DNA of 64,000 nucleotides from Lutibacter oricola (lineage in GTDB: Bacteria; Bacteroidota; Bacteroidia; Flavobacteriales; Flavobacteriaceae). The position numbers and the translations under genes were made by a program. The notes beneath the pieces were generated by a model that ran no database searches, was not told the origin of the DNA, and saw nothing but the letters and a program-made list of their open reading frames with translations. The stretch spans positions 173,114 through 237,113 of the forward strand of contig NZ_FNNJ01000005.1 in assembly GCF_900106565.1 (NCBI RefSeq), read 5' to 3'. Below are positions 12,130-21,030 of this stretch, piece after piece (position 1 is the stretch's first letter; each line of letters begins with the position of its first letter).

Positions 12130-14115
12130 ATGAGCACTATTTCAAACATACATAATAAGGCTATAACAAACACTTCAGAAAGTCCTTTTGTAAAATTAAA
12201 AAGTATCAACTTTGGAGATTGTAAATGGAATTCAGGATTTTGGGCTGATAAAGTAAAAACAGCCGAAGATAAAATGCTTCCGTATATGGGAGACTTGTTA
12301 TGTGGCGACATTGGTCATGGCTTAAACAACTTTAAAATTGCTGCAGGAGAAAAAGAAGGAGAGCACAAAGGTTTTTATTGGCACGATGGTGATTTCTTTA
12401 AATTTATGGAAGCCAAAACCTACATTTATGGACTTTCAAAAGAAACCTCAATTTTAAATGAATTGGATGAATATATTGCTTTAATTGGAAGAGCTCAAGA
12501 AGAAGATGGATATATTCATACTCACGTTCAAATTACAGAAGGTGTAGACCGATTTTCTAATCGAAAATACCATGAAATGTACAACTTTGGGCATTTGTTT
12601 ATTGCCGCATCTGTACATTTTAGAATTACTGGTCAACGTAACTTCTTAGATATTGCTATAAAACAAGCAGATTTATTGTACACCTACTTTATGCCTGACA
12701 CAAAACACTACCAACGTTTTGGTTTTAATCAAACTCAAATTATGGGATTAGTGGAATTGTACAGAACTGTTAAGGATAAAAAATACTTAAAGCTAGCAGA
12801 AAAATTCATTAATAGAAGAGGTACTTTTGAAATCAAACACGACTCTACTACAGAAGGTTACCCTATTGGAGATATGGTACAAGAGCGTACACCATTAAGA
12901 GAATCTAAAGAAGCTGTTGGTCATGCCGTTTTAGCCTTGTATTATTATGCAGGTGCTGCTGATGTTTATGCCGAAACTGGTGAAAAAGCTTTAATTGAAG
13001 CTCTTGATACCCTTTGGGAAAACGTTACAGGTAAAAAAATGTATGTTACAGGAGCTGTTGGACAAGCACACTATGGGGCTTCAACAAACTTAGACATGAT
13101 TGAGGAAGGCTTTATAGACGCCTATATGATGCCAAATATGACTGCTTATAATGAAACTTGCGCAAACCTTTGTAATGCAATGTTTAGCAGTAGAATGATG
13201 GGTATTAAAGAAGAATCTAGATATGCAGATATTATAGAGTTAGTATTATACAACAGTGGTTTATCTGGTATTAGTTTAGAAGGAAAAGATTATTTCTACT
13301 CTAACCCATTAAGAATGGTAAATAACACTAGAGATTATGAAGCTCATGCTGATGTAACTGAAAGCCCAGTTAGACAACCATATTTAGAGTGTTTTTGCTG
13401 TCCACCAAACCTAGTAAGAACAATTTGTAAAACTTCTGGGTGGGCATATAATTTATCTGAAAATGGAGTTGCAGTTGTTTTATTTGGAGGAAATAATTTA
13501 AATACCACTATGTTAGATGGTTCTCCTTTAAAATTAACTCAAGACACAGATTACCCTTGGAAAGGCGTAGTTAAAATTACTGTTGATGAATGCAAAACTT
13601 CTGCTTTTGACATAAAAGTAAGAATTCCAAAATGGGCTGTAGGAAGTACTATTAAAGTTAATGGAAAAGCAATTAATGTTAAAGTTATTCCTGGTACTTT
13701 TACTACTATTAACAGAGTTTGGAAAGCCGGCGACACTGTTGTTTTAGATATGCCTATGGAAGTTACTTTAATTGAAGGACATGATAGAATTGAAGAGGTT
13801 AGAAATCAATTAGCAGTAAAAAGAGGCCCAATAGTTTACACTATTGAAACTCCAGATTTACCTAAAGATACTGCAATTTTAGATGTGTATTTAAAAAGTG
13901 ACGCTCCTTTAAATGCTGTACATAAACCAGATTTTTTAGGAGGTGTTACAGTAATAGAAACTGAACTTTTATTAAGAAAAGGAAAGACTGATGATATGTA
14001 TCAAACTATTACAAAACCTACATTCACACCTCATAAAACTCAACTAGTTCCGTATTTCGCTTGGAGTAATAGAGGTCAAGCTGAAATGACTGTTTTTATG
14101 CCTGTTGTTTGGTAG
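12130..14115 (+). CDS. GH127 hydrolase without signal peptide, putative cytoplasmic alpha-1,3-(3,6-anhydro)-D-galactosidase
   Basis: A 661-residue GH127 (DUF1680) protein, the same length as the founding beta-L-arabinofuranosidase HypBA1 (658). The zinc/nucleophile residues of that family are present: E342 and C344 in NETCANLCN, and C423 and C424 in CFCCPPNLVR, where the second pair contains the nucleophilic cysteine. No signal peptide or lipobox is seen, so it should act in the cytoplasm. It probably shares an operon with the porter 24 nt upstream. In Zobellia, GH127 relatives in the carrageenan regulon cleave terminal 3,6-anhydro-D-galactose, and I infer that activity rather than arabinofuranosidase here. 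Confidence 0.85.
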   Translation: MSTISNIHNKAITNTSESPFVKLKSINFGDCKWNSGFWADKVKTAEDKMLPYMGDLLCGDIGHGLNNFKIAAGEKEGEHKGFYWHDGDFFKFMEAKTYIYGLSKETSILNELDEYIALIGRAQEEDGYIHTHVQITEGVDRFSNRKYHEMYNFGHLFIAASVHFRITGQRNFLDIAIKQADLLYTYFMPDTKHYQRFGFNQTQIMGLVELYRTVKDKKYLKLAEKFINRRGTFEIKHDSTTEGYPIGDMVQERTPLRESKEAVGHAVLALYYYAGAADVYAETGEKALIEALDTLWENVTGKKMYVTGAVGQAHYGASTNLDMIEEGFIDAYMMPNMTAYNETCANLCNAMFSSRMMGIKEESRYADIIELVLYNSGLSGISLEGKDYFYSNPLRMVNNTRDYEAHADVTESPVRQPYLECFCCPPNLVRTICKTSGWAYNLSENGVAVVLFGGNNLNTTMLDGSPLKLTQDTDYPWKGVVKITVDECKTSAFDIKVRIPKWAVGSTIKVNGKAINVKVIPGTFTTINRVWKAGDTVVLDMPMEVTLIEGHDRIEEVRNQLAVKRGPIVYTIETPDLPKDTAILDVYLKSDAPLNAVHKPDFLGGVTVIETELLLRKGKTDDMYQTITKPTFTPHKTQLVPYFAWSNRGQAEMTVFMPVVW

Positions 14116-14140
14116 TAAAAAAAGAAAATAATTTAATTTA

Positions 14141-14168
14141 AAAGCCAAAGAAAATCTTTGGCTTTTTT
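14141..14168 (+). terminator. Rho-independent terminator after the first GH127
   Basis: An 11-bp stem (14141-14151 with 14155-14165) with a 3-nt loop is followed by T residues. It ends the porter-GH127 unit and separates it from the second GH127, which has its own operator. Confidence 0.85.
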
Positions 14169-14189
14169 TATATGTTACTTTTTTAAAAG

Positions 14190-14253
14190 ATAAAATTAAG
14201 TTACCTACAGGTAAAAATAAGCAATCAACTTTCAGGTATAATTTGTTTATTTG
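14190..14253 (+). promoter_or_regulatory. Putative paired operator and promoter of the second GH127
   Basis: ATAAAATTAAG (14190-14200) and GTAAAAATAAG (14211-14221) are 21 nt apart. TTTG at 14250-14253 lies 39 nt after the second repeat start, as in the eda and porter promoters. A third, weaker copy, GTATAATTTG, starts at 14236. The stretch AAAGATAAAATTAAG also occurs at 19266-19280 before the first sulfatase. Confidence 0.55.
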
Positions 14254-14293
14254 TTACAATCCTTATTAGTATTAAATTTTAAAATTAAACCAC

Positions 14294-16402
14294 ATGAAAA
14301 AACTTATTTTTTCAATATTAAGTTTATCTATTTTATTTGTTTCTTGTAAACAAACTAAAGAAAAAAATTCAGCAATAAAAATTAAAAATAAAGTTGACAT
14401 TGCTCAAATAACTCAACAGTTAGACAAAAAAACAACTTCAAACCTTGAATCTGGTATTATTGACAACATTAATAGTCCACACGTAAAATTCAAAAGTATA
14501 AACGTTGGTGATTGCCAATGGACTGATGGTTTTTGGGCAGACAAATTTAAAACAGCTGAAGAAGTAATGGTTCCTTACATGGGAGAATTGTTAACTGGAG
14601 ATGTTGGCCACTCTTTAAACAATTTTAAAATTGCTGCTGGTTTAAAAGAAGGTAAACACAAAGGAATGAAATGGCATGATGGAGATTTCTACAAATGGAT
14701 GGAAGCCTCAATGTACATTTACGCACAAAATAAAGATGAAAAAATTCTTAAAGAGTTAGATGAGTATATTAAGATTATTGGAAAAGCTCAAGCTCCTGAT
14801 GGTTATATCCATACTAAAGTTCAAACTGAAGATGATATGCACCGTTTTGGAAACAGACAGCACCATGAAATGTATAATTTTGGTCACTTATACACAAGTG
14901 CATGTATGCACCACCGCCTTTCAGGTAAAACTAACTTTTTAAATATTGCAATTAAAAATGCAAACTTTCTTTATGACACATTCATATCGGAGCCTGATCA
15001 TTTAAAACGTTTTGGATTTAACCAAACTCAAATTATGGGATTGGTAGAATTATATAGAACTACTAAAGAAAAAAAATATTTAGAGTTAGCTGAACTTTTC
15101 ATTAATATGAGAGGTAAATCTAAAATACAGCCAGATGCTACTGCAAACTACAAATTTATTGGAGATATGGTACAAGAACGTACGCCTTTAAGAAAAGCTA
15201 AAACAGCTGAAGGTCATGCCGTATTAGCTTTATATTTTTATGCAGGAGCTGCTGATGTAGCAGCTGAAACTGGTGAAAAAGCTTTAATTGATGCATTAGA
15301 CAGACTTTGGAATAATGTAGTTGATAAAAAAATGTATGTTACTGGTGCCTGTGGTCAAACACATCATGGTGCCTCAACTAAGGTTGATATGGTTCATGAA
15401 GCATTTATTGCAGAATATATGATGCCTAATTTAAGTGCTTATAATGAAACATGTGCAAATGTTTGTAATTCAATGTTTAGTTATAGAATGCTTGGTTTAC
15501 ATGGAGAATCAAAATATGCAGATGTTATGGAGTTGGTGTTATTTAACAGTGCACTTTCTGGTATTAGTGTTGAAGGTAAAGATTATTTTTATGCAAACCC
15601 ACTAAGAGTTAGTCATAACGGTTACGACCCAGGAAACGATACTGAATTTGATGTTCGTCAACCTTATATTCCTTGTTTTTGTTGTCCTCCAAACTTAGTC
15701 CGTACCATTGCTAAAGTTTCAGGATGGGCATATAGTTTACCTAAAAACGGTATTGCAGTTAATTTGTATGGAGGAAATATGCTAGCTACAAAGTTATTAG
15801 ATGGTTCAACGTTAAAATTAACTCAAGAAACTCAATATCCTTGGGAGGGTTCTGTTAAATTTACAATCCAAGAATGTAAAAACACTGCTTTTGATGTGCT
15901 ATTAAGAATTCCTGATTGGGCTAAAGGTTCTAAAATTATGGTAAACGGAAAAGATGCTTCTTTAGAAGTTAAAGCAGGATCTTACGCAACAATAAATAGA
16001 ACTTGGAAAAAAGGAGACGTAATTTCTTTAGAAATGCCAATGGAAGTTAAATTATTAGAAGGGCATCCACTAATCGAAGAAGTTAGAAATCAAGCAGCAA
16101 TAAAAAGAGGTCCTGTTGTATATTGTGTAGAATCTCCAGATTTACCAAAAGATACTGATATATTAAACGTATACTTACCTGCTAAATCAAAATTAACAGC
16201 TACTTATAAACCTGAATTATTAGGAGGTATTGCAACTATAAACGGTAATGTTAAAATTAGAAAAGACGAAAAAGAAGGAATGTACCGAGAAATGAATAAC
16301 ATTGAATGGGAAAGCTATAATGCGCAATTTGTACCATATTTTGCTTGGGCAAACAGAGGTGAAGCTGAAATGACAGTTTGGGTTCCTATTTTAATGGAAT
16401 AA
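14294..16402 (+). CDS. GH127 lipoprotein, putative periplasmic alpha-1,3-(3,6-anhydro)-D-galactosidase
   Basis: A 702-residue paralogue of the preceding GH127, clearly related over the whole catalytic region. It has a lipoprotein signal with the lipid cysteine at C18 (LFVSCK) and a roughly 50-residue N-terminal extension. Family residues E385 and C387 (NETCANVCN) and C463/C464 (CFCCPPNLVR) are intact. It therefore seems active and membrane-attached, facing the periplasm. It is monocistronic between two terminators. The pair gives the cell one enzyme on each side of the inner membrane. Confidence 0.87.
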   Translation: MKKLIFSILSLSILFVSCKQTKEKNSAIKIKNKVDIAQITQQLDKKTTSNLESGIIDNINSPHVKFKSINVGDCQWTDGFWADKFKTAEEVMVPYMGELLTGDVGHSLNNFKIAAGLKEGKHKGMKWHDGDFYKWMEASMYIYAQNKDEKILKELDEYIKIIGKAQAPDGYIHTKVQTEDDMHRFGNRQHHEMYNFGHLYTSACMHHRLSGKTNFLNIAIKNANFLYDTFISEPDHLKRFGFNQTQIMGLVELYRTTKEKKYLELAELFINMRGKSKIQPDATANYKFIGDMVQERTPLRKAKTAEGHAVLALYFYAGAADVAAETGEKALIDALDRLWNNVVDKKMYVTGACGQTHHGASTKVDMVHEAFIAEYMMPNLSAYNETCANVCNSMFSYRMLGLHGESKYADVMELVLFNSALSGISVEGKDYFYANPLRVSHNGYDPGNDTEFDVRQPYIPCFCCPPNLVRTIAKVSGWAYSLPKNGIAVNLYGGNMLATKLLDGSTLKLTQETQYPWEGSVKFTIQECKNTAFDVLLRIPDWAKGSKIMVNGKDASLEVKAGSYATINRTWKKGDVISLEMPMEVKLLEGHPLIEEVRNQAAIKRGPVVYCVESPDLPKDTDILNVYLPAKSKLTATYKPELLGGIATINGNVKIRKDEKEGMYREMNNIEWESYNAQFVPYFAWANRGEAEMTVWVPILME

Positions 16403-16422
16403 TAAAAATTTAACAACTATAA

Positions 16423-16452
16423 AAAAGCACTTCAATTTGAAGTGCTTTTTTT
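16423..16452 (+). terminator. Rho-independent terminator after the second GH127
   Basis: An 11-bp stem (16423-16433 with 16439-16449) with a 5-nt loop is followed by a T run. It separates the GH127 gene from the second GH2. Confidence 0.87.
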
Positions 16453-16605
16453 GTATAGCATTAAAAAAACATATTTATTACTTATAATTAACACTTTCTC
16501 ATATGTTGTCTAGTTTTAATCTATACAAACCATATTAAAATTAGCACTTTTTATAATTATTTTTGTGCTATTAAAAATTTAATACCAACAACAAACTTTT
16601 ATAAT

Positions 16606-19140
16606 ATGAAAAAATGCTTAACAGTTTTATTAATCTTATTAAGTTTAATTTCTTGTAAAAACGAAACAACAAATGAAACTTCATTTCAAAGAGAAGCTGA
16701 CTTCAATTTCGACTGGAAATTTCAACTTCAAAAAGATACAATTCTTCCTACTACACTACCCTTAGCTGATACTAGTTGGCGAAATATTAGATTACCACAT
16801 GATTGGAGTGTAGAAGCTTCATTTGATGAAAGTTTAGAAGGTTGTACTGGATATCTTCCTGGCGGTGTTGGTGTTTACCAAAAGCACTTTAATTCTCCTG
16901 CCAATAGTTCAGAAAAAAGCACTTTTATTTTATTTGATGGTGTTTACAACAATGCTACTTTTTGGTTAAATGGAGAATTATTAGGTGAAAATCCATATGG
17001 TTATTCTCCAGTTTATTTTAACGTAACTAAATTTTTAAAAACTGATAAAGAAAATATATTAACAGTTCATGTAGATCATTCACGTTATGCCGATAGCCGT
17101 TGGTATACCGGTAGTGGAATTTACAGAAATGTAAAAATAATTACCGTAAACAAATTACATATTCCTATTTGGGGAACCTTTTTAACAACTCCAAATGTTT
17201 CTGAAAAAGAAGCAACAATAGAGCTTAAAACCACAGTTGAAAATGAATTAGCCACTGAAAGTAATTTTACACTTTCAACGAGAATAATTGACAATGAAGG
17301 GAACGAAGTTGCTTTAAAAAGTGATGATTTAAATCTTCCTAGTTCAAAAAATAATGAGTTTGCTCAAACTTTTACTGTAACCAATCCAAAACTTTGGGAT
17401 ACCGAAAACCCAAATATGTATAAAGCTGTTACTTCTATTATTCAAAATGGTGAAACTATAGATGAATATATCACTCCGTTTGGAATTAGGAGTTTACGCT
17501 TTGATAAGGATAAAGGTTTTTTCTTAAATGAAAAATTAACAGAAGTTAAAGGAATTTCTATTCATCATGATGGTGGATTGGTTGGTGCAGCTGTTCCTAA
17601 AGGAGTTTGGAAAAGACGTTTTGAAGAACTTAAAGCTTGTGGAGTAAATGCTATTAGAACTGCTCACAACCCTTATTCAGAAGAGTTTTTAGATCTATGT
17701 GATGAAATGGGAATTTTAGTCCAAGATGAATTTTTTGACGAATGGGATTATGCAAAAGATAAAAGACAAAATTACCACGATAGACATGATGATTATATTA
17801 CACGTGGTTATGTGGAGCATTTTCAAAAATGGGCAAAAAGCGATTTAACTCGTACAATGTTACGTGATAGAAATCACCCAAGTGTTTTTCAATGGAGTAT
17901 TGGTAATGAAATAGAATGGACTTACTTACATTATAGATATGATACTGGTTTTTGGAAAGACCCAAACAAACCACAAGCTTCAGGAAAATATTGGGGTAGC
18001 GCTCCAATTTTAACTCCTGAAGAAATTAAAGCTAATTATGATGCTGCCGAAAAAGGTGAATATATTTTAACAGAAACAGCTCATAAATTGGCTAAATGGA
18101 CAAGAGAATTAGATCCATCAAGAGTTGTAACTACTAATATGGTTGTACCACAAACAAGTATGGTAAGTGGTTATGCAGATGCAGTAGATATTTCAGGATT
18201 TAGTTATAGAAATAAAGATATTGCTTGGGCTAATAAACATTTTCCAGACAAACATATTACTATTAATGAAAATCCAGGTACTTGGGATGATTTGAAACAA
18301 GTAAAAGAAAACCCAGGTGTATTTAGCCAATTTATGTGGACTGGTATTGCCTATATGGGTGAACGCCATGGAGATTGGCCTGCAAAAAGTGGATGGGGAG
18401 ATTTGTTAAATCTTGCTGGATTTAAATTACAAGGTTGGAATTATTTTAAAAGTGTTTGGGTTGATGAACCACATATTTCTTTGGGTACTTTGCCAATAGC
18501 TGACTCTGGCTTTAAGGCCAAAGGAATTTCAGGACAACAACTTCCAGAAAATAGCAATGCATACAAATGGAGAGATTCTAATATGCACTGGAATTATAAA
18601 GATGGAGAAATGGTTGTAGTTGAAGCTTGTTCAAATGCTTCTGAAGTTGAATTATTTTTAAATGAAAAGTCTTTAGGTAAGCGTAAAATGTCTGACAGTC
18701 CTGATAGATTATTCCGTTGGACAATTCCTTATGAAGCAGGTACAATTACTGCCAAAGCGATATATGAAGAAAAAGAAATAACTACAGAACTTAAAACAGC
18801 TTCAAAACCTGTAAAATTAATCGTAACATCTGATAAAACTTCATTAAAAGCAGACGCTTATGATGTTGCACACATTATTGTACAATTAGTTGATGAAAAT
18901 GGAATTCCTACAAAAACTGAAAACACTAAAGTTGAGTTTGAAATAAAAGGAGATGCTAAAATGTTAGGTGTAGATAATGGTGCTCCAGAAAACTTGAACG
19001 ATTTCCAATCTAATAGTGTACCTACAGATCAAGGAAGATGTTTAATGATTTTACAATCTACTAAAAAAGCAGAACAAGTTACCGTTATTGTTAAAGCAGA
19101 AGGTTTTGAAAATCAAGAAATCATTATCAATATAGAGTAA
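16606..19140 (+). CDS. GH2 lipoprotein, putative beta-galactosidase
   Basis: An 844-residue GH2 enzyme of the shorter Bacteroidota type: lipoprotein signal (C17 in SLISCK), sugar-binding jelly roll, Ig-like domain, TIM barrel, then DUF4982-like and invasin-like C-terminal beta domains. The acid/base is E435 in WSIGNEIEW, and E555 in ITINENPG is the probable nucleophile. It differs strongly from the LacZ-type enzyme at 4188, so it is not a duplicate and may act on a differently linked or modified galactoside. A TATTTTTG box at 16558-16565 is a good -7 promoter match. I did not find the paired operator of the other operons here. Confidence 0.88.
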   Translation: MKKCLTVLLILLSLISCKNETTNETSFQREADFNFDWKFQLQKDTILPTTLPLADTSWRNIRLPHDWSVEASFDESLEGCTGYLPGGVGVYQKHFNSPANSSEKSTFILFDGVYNNATFWLNGELLGENPYGYSPVYFNVTKFLKTDKENILTVHVDHSRYADSRWYTGSGIYRNVKIITVNKLHIPIWGTFLTTPNVSEKEATIELKTTVENELATESNFTLSTRIIDNEGNEVALKSDDLNLPSSKNNEFAQTFTVTNPKLWDTENPNMYKAVTSIIQNGETIDEYITPFGIRSLRFDKDKGFFLNEKLTEVKGISIHHDGGLVGAAVPKGVWKRRFEELKACGVNAIRTAHNPYSEEFLDLCDEMGILVQDEFFDEWDYAKDKRQNYHDRHDDYITRGYVEHFQKWAKSDLTRTMLRDRNHPSVFQWSIGNEIEWTYLHYRYDTGFWKDPNKPQASGKYWGSAPILTPEEIKANYDAAEKGEYILTETAHKLAKWTRELDPSRVVTTNMVVPQTSMVSGYADAVDISGFSYRNKDIAWANKHFPDKHITINENPGTWDDLKQVKENPGVFSQFMWTGIAYMGERHGDWPAKSGWGDLLNLAGFKLQGWNYFKSVWVDEPHISLGTLPIADSGFKAKGISGQQLPENSNAYKWRDSNMHWNYKDGEMVVVEACSNASEVELFLNEKSLGKRKMSDSPDRLFRWTIPYEAGTITAKAIYEEKEITTELKTASKPVKLIVTSDKTSLKADAYDVAHIIVQLVDENGIPTKTENTKVEFEIKGDAKMLGVDNGAPENLNDFQSNSVPTDQGRCLMILQSTKKAEQVTVIVKAEGFENQEIIINIE

Positions 19141-19169
19141 TACAAAACACGAGATAATTATTGAATCTT

Positions 19170-19211
19170 CAACACCCTTAACAAAGTTTTTGTTAAGGGT
19201 GTTGCTTTTTT
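19170..19211 (+). terminator. Rho-independent terminator after the second GH2
   Basis: A perfect 14-bp stem (19170-19183 with 19191-19204) with a 7-nt loop is followed by CTTTTTTAT. It is one of the strongest hairpins in the window. Confidence 0.9.
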
Positions 19212-19248
19212 ATGAACGCATTACATATTATAAACTATTTTCGAACAG

Positions 19249-19311
19249 ATAAACTTGTAATAATTAAAGATAAAATTAAGCTAGTAAAAATTAGTTGCTT
19301 CTAGTACTTTT
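19249..19311 (+). promoter_or_regulatory. Putative paired operator and promoter of the sulfatase-GH operon
   Basis: ATAAACTTG starts at 19249 and ATAAAATTAAG at 19270, 21 nt apart. A further copy, GTAAAAATTAG, starts at 19284. CTAGTACTTT at 19301-19310 is identical to eda 54-63 and lies 31 nt (eda: 32 nt) after the second repeat start. The box here reads TTTT rather than TTTG, and the spacing is one base shorter, so this is a slightly relaxed member of the group. Confidence 0.5.
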
Positions 19312-19341
19312 ATAAAGTTAATACACATACAAATTTCATTT

Positions 19342-21009
19342 ATGAAAAGCTTTATAAAAACTTCAACATTATTAGTTATACTAACACTCTTTTTTAGTTG
19401 TAATACTTCAGAAAAAAAGGAAGAAACAGTTACTAAAAAACCTAACATTCTATTTCTAGCTATCGATGATTTAAGGCCAGAATTAGGTTGTTATGGGTCA
19501 GAACTAGCTATTTCTCCAAACATTGATGCTTTGGCAAGCCAAGGTTTACAATTCGACAATGCTTATTGTCAGCAAGCTATTTGTAGCCCTTCAAGAGCTA
19601 GTATTATGACTGGTGCTCGTCCAGAATCTATAAACGTTATTGAAAACTTCACCTATTTTAGAGATGCAAATCCAGATATTGTAACACTATCTCAGCATTT
19701 TAAAAACAATGGATATGAAGCTACTCACACAGGTAAAATATATCATAAACCTGGTTTTGCTGATGGAGAATTATCTTGGAGCAGAAAACCTGCTTATGAT
19801 AAAATGACTATCAAAAAAAGTAAAGGTCACGGAGGTTATGCACTTCCAGAAAACAGAAAATTATCAAAAAAGAGCACTGCTGAAATGATTGCCAAATATG
19901 GTGAAAATGCGCCAAGAAATGGTCTAGGTAAAGGACCTGCTTACGAAAGCGCAGATGTTGAAGATACATTTTATGAAGATGGATACAATGCTGAATTAGC
20001 CATTGCTACTTTAAAAGACATGTTGGAGAAAAATCCAGATAAACCATTCTTTTTAGGTATGGGAATGAAAAAGCCTCACTTAAATTTTGTGGCTCCAAAA
20101 AAATATTGGGATTTATACAACAGAGAAGACATAAAATTAACATCTCAAACTGAAGCTCCAGAAAACGGTGCAACTATGGGATTACATCCTTCTTTTGAAT
20201 TACGAGCTAGATATGGAATTCCTAAAAAAGGAAACATTCCAGATTCATTAGCGGTAACTTTAAAACACGCATATTTAGCTTGTGTTAGTTATGTTGATGC
20301 TCAAATTGGTAAAATGATAAATGCTTTAGATGAAGCTGGTGTGCGTGACAACACAATTATTATTCTGTGGACAGATCACGGTTGGCATTTAGGTGAAATG
20401 GGAATTTGGGGTAAAGCAACTAATTATGAAATATCAGCACGTGTACCATTAATAATTTGGACTCCAGATATGAAAAAATCAATTAGAGGAAAAAAATCTA
20501 AGGCCTTAGTTGAATTGGTTGATATGTACCCTACTCTTTGTGACCTTGCTGGCTTAGACACTCCGAAACATGTAGAAGGTCAAAGTTTTAAACCTTTATT
20601 AGAAAACCTAGATAAAGAATGGAAAAAAGCCGCATTTACCCAATTTCCAACACCTGCATTAAGAGAATGGGCTGCTAACCCGCTTTCAAAAGGAATGCGT
20701 GAAACTTACTTTGGACCATTAATTAAAGAAGTTGAAGGTAAAATTATTAAGCAGCAAGGAAAAAAATGGGATAGAGAATTATACGAAAATTATTTAATGG
20801 GTTATGCAATGCGTACTGATCGCTACAGATTTATGGTTTGGAGAGATTACAGAGATCCAAAAGCAGAACCTGTATTTTTTGAATTATACGATCATAAAAC
20901 TGACCCAACAGAAACTAAAAATATAGCTGATGAAAATCCAGAATTGGTAAAAGAGTTATTTGCTCAATTCAACAAAGGATGGAAAGGAAACTTGGCAGAA
21001 GTAAATTAA
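19342..21009 (+). CDS. S1-family sulfatase lipoprotein (iduronate-2-sulfatase-like)
   Basis: A formylglycine-dependent sulfatase of 555 residues with lipid cysteine C20. The maturation motif is C81-S-P-S-R (CSPSRAS), where C81 would become formylglycine. The N-terminal AIDDLRPELG supplies metal-binding aspartates and WTDHGWHLGE the C-terminal D-H pair. It resembles iduronate-2-sulfatase-type S1 proteins, and a close paralogue lies at 26220. Subfamily S1_7 is my best guess, not verified. It would remove sulfate esters from carrageenan oligosaccharides in the periplasm or on the surface. It starts a three-gene operon with the GH42/GH167-like and GH16 genes. No sulfatase-maturating enzyme gene lies in this window. 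Confidence 0.9.
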   Translation: MKSFIKTSTLLVILTLFFSCNTSEKKEETVTKKPNILFLAIDDLRPELGCYGSELAISPNIDALASQGLQFDNAYCQQAICSPSRASIMTGARPESINVIENFTYFRDANPDIVTLSQHFKNNGYEATHTGKIYHKPGFADGELSWSRKPAYDKMTIKKSKGHGGYALPENRKLSKKSTAEMIAKYGENAPRNGLGKGPAYESADVEDTFYEDGYNAELAIATLKDMLEKNPDKPFFLGMGMKKPHLNFVAPKKYWDLYNREDIKLTSQTEAPENGATMGLHPSFELRARYGIPKKGNIPDSLAVTLKHAYLACVSYVDAQIGKMINALDEAGVRDNTIIILWTDHGWHLGEMGIWGKATNYEISARVPLIIWTPDMKKSIRGKKSKALVELVDMYPTLCDLAGLDTPKHVEGQSFKPLLENLDKEWKKAAFTQFPTPALREWAANPLSKGMRETYFGPLIKEVEGKIIKQQGKKWDRELYENYLMGYAMRTDRYRFMVWRDYRDPKAEPVFFELYDHKTDPTETKNIADENPELVKELFAQFNKGWKGNLAEVN

Positions 21010-21030
21010 CCAACTAGAAAATCAATCAAA

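Noticed and set aside
16542..16570. TAGCAC ... GTGCTA inverted repeat before the second GH2 as an operator
   Set aside because: Only six perfect base pairs with a 17-nt spacer, overlapping the promoter box; too weak to call, though TTAGCAC also occurs in the SusC promoter.
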